Of a DNA stretch of 64,000 nucleotides, positions 42,880 through 53,955 are shown in pieces. Within the stretch, counting starts at the first letter, position 1. Every line of letters begins with the position of its first letter. Location: assembly GCA_029945375.1 (NCBI GenBank), contig CM057063.1, positions 2,415,894-2,479,893 of the forward strand, read 5' to 3'. The stretch is from Agaricus subrufescens (lineage: Eukaryota; Basidiomycota; Agaricomycetes; Agaricales; Agaricaceae). A model generated the notes under the pieces. The model was not told where the DNA came from. It saw nothing but the letters and a program-made list of their open reading frames with translations, and did no database searches. The translations under genes were made by a program, and so were the position numbers.

Positions 42880-44214
42880 ATGTCTTCGACCCCTTCCAAT
42901 GCCCCTACTGGCCCTTCTGGCGGTTTACGTCCCGATACGCAACTAGCTAAGACCGAGTTGGAAGATAATGTCACTAATTATCACCATCGCGTCAATCGCT
43001 ACGAGTCGAAACAAACCACTCGAGGTTCTGTAGGCAATGCCTTGTCCCTGGTGCCTGATTCTGCTGTGCGTTGTGGCTAGCTTGTCCTATTTTAGTTTTA
43101 TCTAACGATGCCATACAGACTGCCTTGCTACAGCAGCTCAAGTCCGATCCCGCAGCCGTTGACAAGCCCGAGATATTCAAATTGCTGGGCCGTACTAAAC
43201 GCTGTTTCGACCACTGGCAGGACAATTTCGAAAAGGATTACAAGTATCCCACTGTATACTCCAGGCTAGTTGAGATCCTGGAACAGAAGACTCGTACCAA
43301 GGGTCCCTCGTCCGGCAACGCCACCCCTGCATCCAATATCAGCACTAAAGGTTCCTCGGCTGGGTCTGAGGCGTCTAACGTCCCTCCTTCTAAAAAGGTA
43401 AACCTCTAGCTACTTGCTCTATTAGGTGCTGATGAGGATTCAGCGTCGTTATGCTAAGACTATTAAGTCCTCTGCCACTGTCGAGAGTAGCGATAGCGGT
43501 AGCGAAGAGGAGGTCGTTGTCGTCCCTCCTCATAATGCTCCTAAGCTCCCTGCTACATCTAACGTAAGCTGATCTTCTTCTTGTTTCTTAACTAGTGGTT
43601 AATATCGCCCCTAGGCCATGGAGACCGACGATGATGGGTCTATTCCTTCTCTCGTCCCCACTGCCCCAGGTAGTGAAGCCTCTTCCGCCAGAACTCGAAG
43701 CAACTCTTGTTCTGCTGCGGTGCGTGCAACTAACTACTTCTGATATCGCACCCATTCCTGATTAGTCCTCTCTATCTGGTCGTTTCAGGGGCCATCTCCT
43801 ATTCGTCCCCAGACGGTGCGTATTCCTTATGCCACTGTGCCCGGCTTGGATACTAGTAGCTGGACTTACAAACGCGCTGTACAGCTCCTTACTGGTATGG
43901 GTACTGCGGCATCCATAACTGCCCCGTTACATTCTGGTGCGGTATCTGCTACTAGCTAGTTTATGATCTGTACTGATGCATATCTATTAGGCAAAGGCCT
44001 TCTTAGTGTTGTACAAGGACTTGCAGCTTCCGCCCTCGAGGTCGACCATGCCGCCCTCAAGACCTCATCCAAGCACAACTTGGAGGCTAGATACTTGGTC
44101 ACTAATGGCCAATTAGTTTCGGCTGCTCAGGACTTGGAAGTTTCTGTACGCCGTTACGAGTTCCTCGCACAACAACAAGATACTTTGACGGGTATGCTTA
44201 ACAAGGGCACCTAA
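42880..44214 (+). CDS. Antisense accessory gene 2 of the gypsy element (353 aa)
   Basis: The six exons are 42880-43065, 43119-43397, 43444-43563, 43615-43719, 43789-43936 and 43991-44214. Every intron is GT-AG, 46-69 bp, and every join preserves the frame, ending at TAA. The N-terminus is Ser/Thr/Pro-rich (MSSTPSNAPTGPSGG). Exon 2 has a compact helical part (IFKLLGRTKRCFDHWQDNF, YPTVYSRLVEILEQ). Exons 3-4 are acidic/serine-rich and likely disordered. Exons 5-6 end in a helical region (YKRAVQLLTGMG, SVVQGLAASALEVDHAALK, RRYEFLAQQQDTL). No known domain is recognised. The stop lies ~126 bp from the pol stop, in convergent orientation. Confidence 0.75.
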
Positions 44215-44339
44215 CTAGCTAGCCTAGCCCCTGTCCCTTTTCAAGGTTACTGTAGTAGTTCTGTACTTCTGAGACCGTCCTGTCCTTTCCGTTGAAGATC
44301 GTGTCCTAGCTAGTGTTTGTTTCGCAATCTAGCTTTTTG

Positions 44340-47300
44340 TTAAGTGGTTGAGACTACTAGTTCGACGTCTTTTTCCTCATCTAAAGATCTCTCGAGCTCT
44401 TGCTTCTCTAACAACTCCAGTTCTTCCTCAGTAGCGTCCAAGAGGCCGCGAACTTTATCGCTGAATACGATTTTTCGCCTAGCTAGATAGGGCACTATCC
44501 TGTAGGCTGCCACCTTATTCTGCCATACTGAGCCGTCATATTCTGCCACAAGGTATGCTCCTCCTTTAAGCCTTTTGACGATAACCACTGGACCTAAGTA
44601 TCTAGTTTTCATTTTCCTGTCTGCTGACATTTCTATAGCCGAATTTCTTACTAGAGCCAAATCTCCTGGTCCTAGATTGAAATCTTTTATTTTATGTTTC
44701 ATATCTTCTTCCAGCTGCAAGGCCCGTCGAAGTTTTTCTTCACTAATTCTCTGTCGCATTTCTTCTACATGCGAGATGTGCTTAGCTAGCGCTTGCGCCC
44801 GTAGCCCTAGCAATTCTGCCGTGGATATCATCTTATTAGGGTAGCTAACTAGCCATGTTGCTTCTTCTATATCCAGCGGGATGGTTGGTTGGGCTCCAGT
44901 TATCATGAAATATGGTGAGCAACCTGTGCCTTTTCTGACTGTTATCCGGTCGGCCCAGGTTACGTGGTGTAATACCCAGAACCATCGTTTCAGATCTCCT
45001 CCGGTAGCCTTGTAAAGCATCTGCCGCAGATCCCAATGCGGTCTCTCAATTGTCCCATTAGCTTGTGAGTTATATGGGGAGATAGCTACTCCTTTAATCC
45101 CATATTTCTCCTCTAGCCATCGGACTGCTTTCCTAAATGGGGCACCGTTATCTGTGACAATTTTGACTAAGCTACCCCATCGGCATATTATGTCTTCGAA
45201 GAGCCAAGCCCCAATAGACTTGGCATCTTCTTTTCGTAATGCTCTGGCTTCCATCCATGATGAGAGCGCACACCTCCCATGCACTATATGTTTACAACCG
45301 TTGGAGGCTGTAGAGATATGTACCGTATCGGCATGCAGAATCTGAAATATCGATGGTGTATGGGTTACTACTGGCGGTAGTTCCATTGCCATCTTCTGTC
45401 TAGCTTGACACAGGTGGCAGGACTTGACGTACCAGGCTACGTCGCCTTCCATCTCTGGCCACCAGAATCTCTGCGATACTAGCTTGTTGGTTGCGTACAC
45501 CCCTCGATGTCCTAACTTGTCATGACACTGTTTCATAATGTACATGCGCTGATCGATTTCCACAACTAGCTGTGGGTTCCCGGTTCCTGATATCTTCCTA
45601 AATAGCCGTCCTTGATCGTCTATCCAGAAATGTGAGGCTGCCCTGATGAACCTCGCTTGTTCTGGGGACATTTTCGATGTATTGACATTACTAGGGTTAC
45701 TAGCTAGCCATTCTTTTATTCGAGTTAATTGTCTGTCCTGCATCCTTGCTTCGGAAGTACGCCTATCTTGATCATAAGGATCTTCCTCCGCATTAATTTC
45801 GTCTGAATCTTCATCTACTGTCGGCCCTTCAGGTTCTTGATACGTAGCTTGTTCCTCCATGTCTGCTACGTTATTCAGAAATATCCTCAACGGATCCGGA
45901 CAGTCTGCGGACTTAGCCATTTGTCGTCTCTGCTGTATTTCTGATTGTAAAACCTGGTTAGCTTCTGCTATTGTTAACTGTAGCAGACTATCTTCGTTCA
46001 TTATCTGCTGTATGAAGCCTGTTCTGTCATCAATTTCCTCAATGAAGTCCTCTAAAGGCAAGGGATCCTCATCATCCGGGTTTTCCTTTACTAGTTCGAA
46101 GTCTCCTTGGTCATCTTCTGACACATCGTCGAATCGCCGTTCTATGGGATCTCCCGGATACCATTTGCGTCTAGATAACCCATCGGGTCCAAAAGTCTTT
46201 CCTTTCTTATGGAGTAAAACTAATTGGAAATTAGTTCGGATATAATCCGCCCATCTGTTAACTGTTGCATTAGGTAACTTGCCCGGATTGTTTAACATTC
46301 CATGTAGATATTTGGCGTCCGTCTCGACGATGAGATTTCTGCTTCCTCTGAGCAAATAAACTTCTTCTTCTAGCGCCATTCTAAGTCCACACAACTCTCT
46401 CTTAGGTTGTGAATACCTCTGCTGCCTTTCATCCATCAAGATAGAGTTGAATTTCACATAATGGATAATCTTCGGATTTTCCTCATCCCTTTGATAGATG
46501 TAGTATCCCACCGCGCGCCAAGAGGAGTCAACGGCTAACACTATCGGCTGAGTACTTGGAAATTTAGGATTTCGGGTATGAAAGCAACTAGCTATGCTGT
46601 CTTTTAGTCTTTGCTGTGCTAGTTCCTGCTCTGGCCCCCATATAAACGGTACACCCTTCTTACAGATATTATATAAAGGTGCTGCCAAGGTCACAAAGTT
46701 AGGAATGTGATTTCGGCATTGTACTGCCGTCCCTAAGAATGCTCTGACATCTGTAGTGTCGGTACATTCCCCCCAACGGAGTATTTTCCCTATGGCATCC
46801 CTAGAAGGTTTCCTACCTTTATATGAGCACTCAAATCCTACGATCGTGATATAATCTGCACATATCGTAGTCTTGGGACCGGAGAAGGTCCCTCCTGAAT
46901 ATTTCATTCGTTGTAGGATCCTATTAACTGTCTGTAGATGCTCGTATACGAATCGTCTGATGCCATGGTTTTCTTTTAAAACCTCGTAGCTAGTAGTAGA
47001 CCCATCTAGTTCGTATCTGGTAGCGGGTCCTCGAATAGGCACGTCATCTATATAGGGCAACGTATACTGAGGGATCTCTTCTCTGAGTATAAAGGTCACG
47101 TCCTCATGAAAAATAGGAACCGAATTTGTCCATCCCATCGGCAAAGTTACTAGCCTGAGGGCTCCGAAGGGTGACTGAAACGTAGTGAGATCTCTGGATG
47201 AACTAGCTAGTTTACGGTTATCGTACCCGACCCACAGATCAAGTACTCCTGTACAGGCTCTCCCTGCAAAGTGCATAGCTAGTTCCTCAGTAGCTGGAGG

Positions 47301-48148
47301 AAGCCCTGAATGTGCGATCGTAACCCGGTTTAACGGTTCTAAACTGTGTACCAGACGGAGACTTTTTCCATCTTTCTTTAAGACACAAAACCATTTAGAC
47401 CTGTACGACGAGTTTGATGGTTCATAGACTCCTGTATCTATTTTGCGCTTTATTATACGACAGACTTCCTCGTATATGGCTGGGGGTATCCTAAACTGCT
47501 TTTCTACCCATGGGGTATGTGCCACTGTGGGTATTTCTACTGCTGGGAAGTACTTTTCCTTGAAGCTACCTCGTTCACTGTCTTCCCAGGCAAAACACTC
47601 ATTCTGCTGGGCGATCAGCCAGTGCATTAACTTTCGTTCTTCAGGCCATAAGAAATCTCCGCCGTGTGCTGTATCTAGTTTGTCCTTTCTTTCCTGAGTA
47701 TAGCTCCCCTTGGCTTCAAACTCGGGTGGGTTTACCATTAACTTGGGCATTCCTTCTAACGGATCCCCAGTTATATCTCGCTCTATGCGGAATTTCGCTG
47801 GTAGCTCTCCCAGGACTGGTTTTACTTTTAGCGCCACGGGTTTATATTTCTTAGCTAGCACCATGGTTGGTTTCCACTGTTTATCTTCTTCGACTGCGAC
47901 TACTTTATGGTATGGTTGGTAGTCTGTGGTGACGTTTTGCAGGTACTGACTGAAAATTGCCTTCTCAGGAAGGTCTACTTCTTCCAAGCTCTTCTGTAAA
48001 TATACTAGTTTTACTTCTTCATCGTCTAGCTTGTTGGATTGAATCGGCAAGACCTCACTGATATATGGCTGACTAGTGTCGGAGTCTTGACTGATGATGC
48101 AGGCCGCTTCTCCTTCAAGCCAGGGCTCGAATTCCTCGAAGCTACTTA
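44340..48148 (-). CDS. Gypsy Pol: reverse transcriptase, RNase H, integrase
   Basis: The open frame of ~1236 codons counted from 48050 begins upstream at the -1 shift site (48149-48155). The RT has LKKDGKSLRLVHSLEPLN and the active site LPYIDDVPI (YxDD, about residue 333 from 48050). RNase H has VLAVDSSWRAVGYYIY, KRELCGLRMAL and VETDAKYLHGML. The integrase has the zinc site HDKLGHRG...CHLCQARQK, catalytic residues in ILHADTV, IVTDNGAPF and NGTIERPHW, and a C-terminal GPF-like module (TRYLGPVVIVKRLKGGAYL). No chromodomain is seen after it. The C-terminus is acidic (LEEL-type coiled stretch). Confidence 0.93.
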
Positions 48149-49219
48149 AAAATTTACATCTACTGATTTGGGTAATTGTCCTCTCGCGTATGTTGACAAG
48201 GTAGCCTGCTCTTTAGTATTCGGATCTGTGATGTTTATATACTGAAGACCCTCCTGTGAGTTTACTATCTTGCTCTCGGTTATTACATCAAAAGGTCTGC
48301 CCAATAGTAATCTGTATGCTGCACCTTCCAGAATATGAACTTGCAAATGGACTGTGATGTTTCCGAAGGTGAAGGGCACATTTCTAGCTACTCCTTCTGT
48401 TCGCGATACAGCACCATTAGCACCCATCATATTAATACTGAGCTTGGGGTCCCAAGTTATCTTGCATTCGCTGGCAGCTTGTTTAGACATGGACACGATT
48501 TGTGATCCACTATCTAGTAACGCTTCTTCTTCACAAACACGATTTACTAAGGCTGGGATTACTCTGAGATGCTCCATACCTTTGGCGGCTACTGCTTCTG
48601 TACTAGCTACCGCGAAGATCTGTTTTTGTCGTTCGTTGGAATTCAACGTAGACAAATATTGCATGATCGGATCTTCGATACGCCAATTTTGCACGTATAT
48701 CCCCGCCGCGTTTCTAGCTAACTCGCTAGTGCGTTTAGGGATTTCCAGCGAAGCGGTATCTACTACATCCCAACCATTCTCCTGCGAGGAAGTACTGTTT
48801 AGTCCTGTTTCTGATCCTAACTCTGTTTCCACTTCTATGGTGTTGTTTCCTGTAGGGACTCTTCTCTTACTGATCACTTCTTTCCACATTTCTCTGAGTT
48901 TAGGTGCCATAGCTAGTAACTCCTGCTGTGTTAAGGTAACCTCCTTGCCGAATAGACGCGTCAAAACCTCTTTAATATCGACATTTTCCTCTACTTGAGT
49001 CTGATGTTTATAACTAGGAGGCTTTCTGGTCTCATTCATGTATCTGGCTGGTAAAGGTGGTACCTCCACTACTGGTCTCATAGCCGGCACTCTTCTATAA
49101 GGGAACACTCCTCTGTTGTCTGTAGTTCTATTTCTTTTCTCTGTATCGTCCTCGGTCGTCTGATCCTTCTGGAAGCGAACCTCTTTTCCAGAAGTCGACT
49201 TCTTCATTGGACTTTTCAA
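48146..49219 (-). CDS. Gypsy protease ORF (separate frame)
   Basis: The frame lies -1 relative to gag, overlaps its end, and has no ATG at its beginning (TTG at 49219), so it is probably made by frameshifting. The first ~200 residues are charged linker. The aspartic protease core is EEALLDSGSQIVSMS, with the flap-side strands and the late motif YRLLLGRPFDV (Ile/Leu-Leu-Gly-Arg), as in retropepsins. It would mature Gag and Pol. The frame ends at TAA 48146-48148 directly after the slippery heptamer that gives pol. Confidence 0.85.
   Translation of the reverse strand: MKSPMKKSTSGKEVRFQKDQTTEDDTEKRNRTTDNRGVFPYRRVPAMRPVVEVPPLPARYMNETRKPPSYKHQTQVEENVDIKEVLTRLFGKEVTLTQQELLAMAPKLREMWKEVISKRRVPTGNNTIEVETELGSETGLNSTSSQENGWDVVDTASLEIPKRTSELARNAAGIYVQNWRIEDPIMQYLSTLNSNERQKQIFAVASTEAVAAKGMEHLRVIPALVNRVCEEEALLDSGSQIVSMSKQAASECKITWDPKLSINMMGANGAVSRTEGVARNVPFTFGNITVHLQVHILEGAAYRLLLGRPFDVITESKIVNSQEGLQYINITDPNTKEQATLSTYARGQLPKSVDVNF
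48149..48155 (-). promoter_or_regulatory. Slippery heptamer for -1 frameshift, protease to pol
   Basis: On the minus strand A AAT TTT stands immediately before the protease stop TAA. This is a canonical X XXY YYZ heptamer. Slipping one base back continues as LSSFEEFEPWLEG and stays open into the pol frame. The same heptamer type is used in betaretroviral pro-pol shifts (established knowledge). Confidence 0.75.
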
Positions 49220-49225
49220 AAATCC
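49216..49225 (-). promoter_or_regulatory. Probable -1 frameshift site, gag to protease
   Basis: Gag ends GCG GAT TTT TGA. The protease frame is open one base back through GGA TTT TTG. G GAT TTT resembles a slippery heptamer but its first triplet is not a homotrimer, so it is weaker than the downstream site. Confidence 0.5.
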
Positions 49226-51192
49226 GCCTTCTTGGCGGCGGTCCTCTGAGTAAACAATTTCATCATTTGCTGCATGAGCTCATCTTCCTCAGCCGTTTCC
49301 GGTCTGGCTTGTGGCATCAGGTTTTGTACAAATGTTTCCATTGTTGCTAGACGACCTCTCATACGCTCCATTTCCAAAGCCTGTGCATTGGCTTTTTGTA
49401 CATCCTCTCTTTTCTGGATAGCTACAAGTGGGATAGGCCTGGAGGTACTCGAACTAGTTACTGAATACCCGGTATCTGGTTCGTCTTCTCCTTGGGGTAG
49501 CTCAGGCGCTCCAAAGATAAGAGCTGCCATGGAAGCGGGCAAGTATTTTTCAACACTTTTTCTAATCGGTACTCCTGGTTCTCTGGGTATTCCGGAGCCA
49601 TCTGCGAACCTTAGCTTCGACCCATCCTGTACTATTTTTCCGTCCTTCTCGTCCTGAGTTTTATAAGGACAGACTATCCATCGATGCCCTGTTTCATTAC
49701 AATAGAAACAATTCGAATTTGCGTTCGAATTGCCTTGGTAGCTGGTCTGATTTTGTGACGGATTACGGTTCTGCTGATGCGAGTTAGTTGTTCCAAGCTT
49801 AGCGATACTGGCTGTTATATTGGAACTTAACGAGTCTACATAAGCTTGCATGCTCTTCTGGCTCGTTACTAACGATTCTTGCATCTCTTTTCGTCCAATC
49901 ACTATGGAATCTTTTATCTGGCTAATATCTTGTTGCATAGCATCAATTTCCATTTGCACAGAGGAGGACGAACTGCTAGTTTCCTTTTTGATATTAGAAG
50001 TGTGTGATCGAGGGTTCCGTTCTCGGGCTGCGTCTATCGCATATACTCCTGTCAGGCTGTTCCCGTTAACTAGTTCGACCGCTTTTCTGATTACTTCTGA
50101 AATTGTATAAGGATCCTCGGATCTTCCTTGTCCTTGTAATGCTTGACGGGTTCCTTGTAGACTTAGTCTGGCCACAAGTGCATCCCTGAAAGCTGGACTT
50201 AGAGTATTCACGAATTCTTCTACTAGCTCCCTGTTGGAGATAATCGAAGGTGGCGCTTGGCACTTATTTGCTTGCGACTGGAACTGCCGACGGAAACTAG
50301 AGAAGTCCTCCTGATCGGTTATTCCTATCTGTCTGAACTTTCTACAAATTGCCTTTAACTTGGCCACTGACCCTTTTTCTTCGGTCACTAGTTCAGGGTA
50401 TTCCTCTTTTAATCGTTTTAGGAAGTTTGACCAATTCTGATTGGTGTATTCTTCAAAACTGATCCATTCGTCCCTGACGCTTTTGCTGACATAACTAACC
50501 ATCCATTTAAGTTTTTCAGCGTCATCGGTAATACTAGATACTTCGAACTGACGTTCTAGATGCCAGATGAAGTCTCCTAGCTTGTCTATTTCGCCGTCCC
50601 ATTTGGGTGCGCCTTGGGAAAAAGGTGCTGGCATATGTGGTGAAGGCATGTTTTGTGCTGAGTTCGAGTTTGATGATGCTGATGGTGCGGGTACTCTTTG
50701 ATTAAGAGTAGGGCTACTAGCTCGGCTGTTTGGTAAACTAGTTTGCGCTGTATTAGGTAAAGGGGACACGGGCGAATTAGGCAGAGAGTGATAGACTGTG
50801 TTGTCTGCGGATTTAAACTGCCCTGGTATATCCAACTGTGATGAACTTTCGTCGAACACTGCTGGTTGATAAAATGGATTCGGTTCTGTGTCTGTGGGTG
50901 AAGAGATAACCGGTTCACTAAATCTGACCGACCTAGATCCGCTAGCTAGTTCTTCTGATTGGGCGCTCGTTTGGCTTTCGCTAGTTTCGCGAGCTTTTTG
51001 TTTCCTAGCTTTACGCTTTTGGAATAAGATCTGATCAGGATCGTCTAGTCTAGGAACTAGTTCGTTTGACTGAGAATTGTTAGTCTGTCTCGCTCTTGGA
51101 TTGAAACGCGACAGAGTTGGGCTGGTATTGTTTAACTCTATGAAGCTTGGCTTCCTAGAGTGCTGAGGTTGGTTTTTCTGTTGCTCAGGCAA
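49216..51192 (-). CDS. Gypsy Gag (658 aa)
   Basis: The N-terminal ~190 residues are Ser/Pro/Asn-rich. A capsid-type helical domain follows (KWDGEIDKLGDFIWHLERQF, DEWISFEEYTNQNWSNFLKR, FRRQFQSQANKC, LVEEFVNTLSPAFRDAL). A zinc knuckle CFYCNETGHRWIVC (C-x2-C-x4-H-x4-C) lies near residue 490. It would assemble the particle and bind genomic RNA. The start codon is the first in-frame ATG after the leader. Confidence 0.9.
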   Translation of the reverse strand: MPEQQKNQPQHSRKPSFIELNNTSPTLSRFNPRARQTNNSQSNELVPRLDDPDQILFQKRKARKQKARETSESQTSAQSEELASGSRSVRFSEPVISSPTDTEPNPFYQPAVFDESSSQLDIPGQFKSADNTVYHSLPNSPVSPLPNTAQTSLPNSRASSPTLNQRVPAPSASSNSNSAQNMPSPHMPAPFSQGAPKWDGEIDKLGDFIWHLERQFEVSSITDDAEKLKWMVSYVSKSVRDEWISFEEYTNQNWSNFLKRLKEEYPELVTEEKGSVAKLKAICRKFRQIGITDQEDFSSFRRQFQSQANKCQAPPSIISNRELVEEFVNTLSPAFRDALVARLSLQGTRQALQGQGRSEDPYTISEVIRKAVELVNGNSLTGVYAIDAARERNPRSHTSNIKKETSSSSSSVQMEIDAMQQDISQIKDSIVIGRKEMQESLVTSQKSMQAYVDSLSSNITASIAKLGTTNSHQQNRNPSQNQTSYQGNSNANSNCFYCNETGHRWIVCPYKTQDEKDGKIVQDGSKLRFADGSGIPREPGVPIRKSVEKYLPASMAALIFGAPELPQGEDEPDTGYSVTSSSTSRPIPLVAIQKREDVQKANAQALEMERMRGRLATMETFVQNLMPQARPETAEEDELMQQMMKLFTQRTAAKKADF

Positions 51193-51256
51193 GTGCCTTG
51201 AAGAAGTAGAAGTAAAAGGATATGAAATATCGAATAAAACCTTTACACTGAAACTC

Positions 51257-51274
51257 CCCTCGCGGTGGGCTCCA
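51257..51274 (-). promoter_or_regulatory. Gypsy primer binding site
   Basis: TGGAGCCCACCGCGAGGG lies 2 nt inside the 5' LTR. TGG pairs with the CCA end of a tRNA. The tRNA identity cannot be set from the window. Confidence 0.6.
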
Positions 51275-51276
51275 GA

Positions 51277-52627
51277 TGTAGAGGTAGTAAATGAAACGTT
51301 AAGGGTGTAGCTAGTTTAATAAACACACCACACTTCACTAACTAGTACTCGTAAATGCAAGTTCGTGGGGAGATATTCAAGAGAAAAGGTTATTTCGAAG
51401 TTAAAGTTAATAAAGAAGGAATTCCAAATAAAAGAATCCTCAAACTTGTTCTAGCTACGAACGGGCCGAAGGGCTACGTGAACTTTGAACTCTAGCTACT
51501 GCGTTGTAGCCAAACTAAGTCGCACCAATGACGTTTAATGAGGAGCTGCGATGATCTAACTCGCCAGTTATCCACCGACTCCGCAATTACAACTCAAGCT
51601 AGCACCGACTTACACCTCTGCTGGATATAAGCGTGCGATGGTAGCCTAGCTAGTCTCTTAAACTATCGTATCACTGTCAACCTAGTGAATTCTCTGAACG
51701 GGTAACGTCTCCGACGTGAACTGCTGAACTAGTCTGAGTTTTTCTAGAAGCTCTCTCGCAAGCTAGTTGTTATTCACTTATTAGATCGCTACTTTACAAA
51801 TCACGATCCTCAAAGCTAGACGTGGGCCGGAGATTGCTTGCCTTTCTTGACGCTAGCTAGAGGGTTTTTATATTCACATTATGCGTACAAATATTAACAA
51901 AGTAGTTCTACTATTACTAAGGGTATCATATGGACTGGGCTGAGGGTACGGATAGATCCTATCCGCACCAATCATCATGGTTGGAGCAGGTGCTGCCTGA
52001 CGTCGCTTAGCACCTTACCCCTTCCAACTAACAATGGTAGCTAGTCCCCATTGTGCTACCCCTGGCATCCACATGGGTACGTTGTCAGGTTTCAGAATGC
52101 CGAAGGCCGCTTGGCTGAACGTTCTATCCGTTCAGATTCGTTATCGATATGTGATGAGAATCCTAATCGGTGATATGTCCGGCTAGCTAGTGGGTCCACG
52201 ATAATCTGATGGGATTTCAGCTCGCTAGTTTGCGTGATAGCCGTTCCCTGTCCGAGCCGATGTCTTCTGCGGGTCAACTGCTTCGAATAGTATATCTCGG
52301 GAGGAGTGATCTGTAGTTTCGCTAAGCATAAATCGACGTTTCGTCTAGGTAGTTAGAGCGTCATCGTCGTATTTCGGCCTAATTAGTTGTCACCACCAGA
52401 TCTAATGCCTCTACTCGGATCATTCCTGGTAGCTAGTGACTATATTTGCCTTACACGGTACAGTTTTCCCGTATAAGAGTCAAGGCGGATTTATCAGACT
52501 ACGAGAGATACTATTGAGGTGTCGAGAGATGGTTAGGTTCTGACCCTGCACCTTGGCTAGTGGGTGTTATACCCTTGTAAATACTAGCTAGTACATTTCT
52601 ACGCGTAAAACGGCGCGGGCCGTATCA
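51277..52627 (-). repeat. Gypsy 5' LTR (1351 bp)
   Basis: Same length and, as read, same sequence as 38307-39657. Confidence 0.95.
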
Positions 52628-52631
52628 TCGC
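52628..52631. repeat. Gypsy target-site duplication, right
   Basis: TCGC, matching 38303-38306; family A sequence resumes here. Confidence 0.7.
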
Positions 52632-53955
52632 TGCCAGAGCAACCGAGGCCTTTGACCGCAATGCCCTCTTGTCACCCTTTTATATCACATCCTCCTCCTC
52701 CTCCTCCTCCGCCGCCGCCATTCACTCCATTCACTCATCATTCTCGTCCCCTGTTGGAAATTACCCACGCTCTTTCACCTGCACCGACAACTGGCCCGGT
52801 GCCCAGATCCTCTAGGCCGTCCACGACATCACCTCTGAGATCCTCCAGTCCGCTGCTGGAGCAACCAAGGACTTTGACCGCCATGCCCGCCCGTCATCCT
52901 CTCGTCTCATCCAAGCCATGCATGACACCTCTGCCCGCCTTGGCTCCAGTCTAGCACGCATCCTCGCCAGCAGGGACCATTCTCAGGATCCTGTACTTGT
53001 ACAGCTCGCTCTCCAAGGCTGCCTCACTATCTGCATCACACGCGCCCTGTCCATCTTTTGTGTTGGATTTCCTTCAAAATCGGACTCACTACTCCATCAA
53101 ATCTATCATTGAATGGCCCCAGCAGGTATACTTGTTTACCTCGCTCACATTACTCTGAACCTAATCATTTCCAGAACCCCAATCCACATCTTCAAAATGG
53201 TAGTCACCCACCCATCAACTTATCCATGCTAAGCGCCCCAGTCTCATTAGATACTCGACCACCGAACTGGCAGGTACCATCTTCCGCAGGTCTTCTCAAT
53301 GCAGCCATATCTCCTATGCCACGCTATCATCCACCGCATCTTTCTTATCCTTCTCCTTCACTGCCGCCATCATAACATCAACAGTTCCACGATCTTCGTT
53401 CAACAATCAAATCTATCAATTGCTCAAACTCATATTCATGCTCTCTAAAGTTCCACAAGACGAACCCCTCTCAACGTCCCCCAGACTGCCATCTATCAAT
53501 CCTAGCGCTTCCGCAGACACCCCCCGTAAACAGAAGAACCATCGGGATAGTTTTCCGTGAACAGACCCTGACCAACGCACTCAACAAAGGTGGCCAGTTC
53601 AGAGGCGTTGTCTCAGCTACGACTGAGCTCAGTCTAAGAGAATAGAGATGCACAAATCCGTGGCTAGTGAGGAAGGAGTACTACTGGAGCAAAGCGCAGG
53701 GAGTGTTGCTGATGTCCAAGGTCATTTAGAAAGCATTTTAAATATATCGGGTTGGTGATTTGTGTTTTATTACTTAGTTGTCCTCTGTATTTCCTCCTGC
53801 CGAATACCGCCAAACATCTAGATACAGTATCGCTATAGTATTTGAAATTGTGTACTTATTTGGTATACAAATAGATGGTCCACATGAATTGAGCTGTCAC
53901 TCGTGTCTTTGAAGCGGGCGTACTAATACATTTGTGCAAGGCAGGATGAATTTCT

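Larger units (their letters stand above)
38307..52627 (-). mobile_element. Full-length 14.3-kb Ty3/gypsy element with antisense accessory genes
   Basis: In element orientation (minus strand) the order is 5' LTR (51277-52627), primer site, gag, protease, pol (integrase after RNase H, hence gypsy order), a ~4.6-kb extra region with two genes on the opposite strand, polypurine tract, and 3' LTR (38307-39657). The LTRs are equal in length and read identical, all ORFs are open, and the target duplication is preserved, so this is a recent and possibly active copy. Its size is well above the usual 5-8 kb. Confidence 0.95.
38090..53757 (+). pseudogene. A7: family A copy split by gypsy insertion
   Basis: The left piece (38090-38306) corresponds to the A1 segment from LKDxEL to LQFA. 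The right piece (52628-53757) continues from the same codon, then repeats part of the preceding segment (Ser-rich run, LEITHxLS, TDNWPGAQIL, HDITSEILQSAAGA) before going on through ALQGCLTICITRALS and the second exon. Stops and frame breaks occur on both sides and the second exon is heavily degraded, so A7 was already a pseudogene, with an internal duplication, when or soon after the element inserted. Confidence 0.7.

Noticed and set aside
52660..52730. CTCCTC/GCC repeats as a possible CRISPR-like or satellite array
   Set aside because: It is a simple trinucleotide run coding the Ser/Ala-rich part of family A; there are no spacers or regular repeat units. No CRISPR array occurs in the window.
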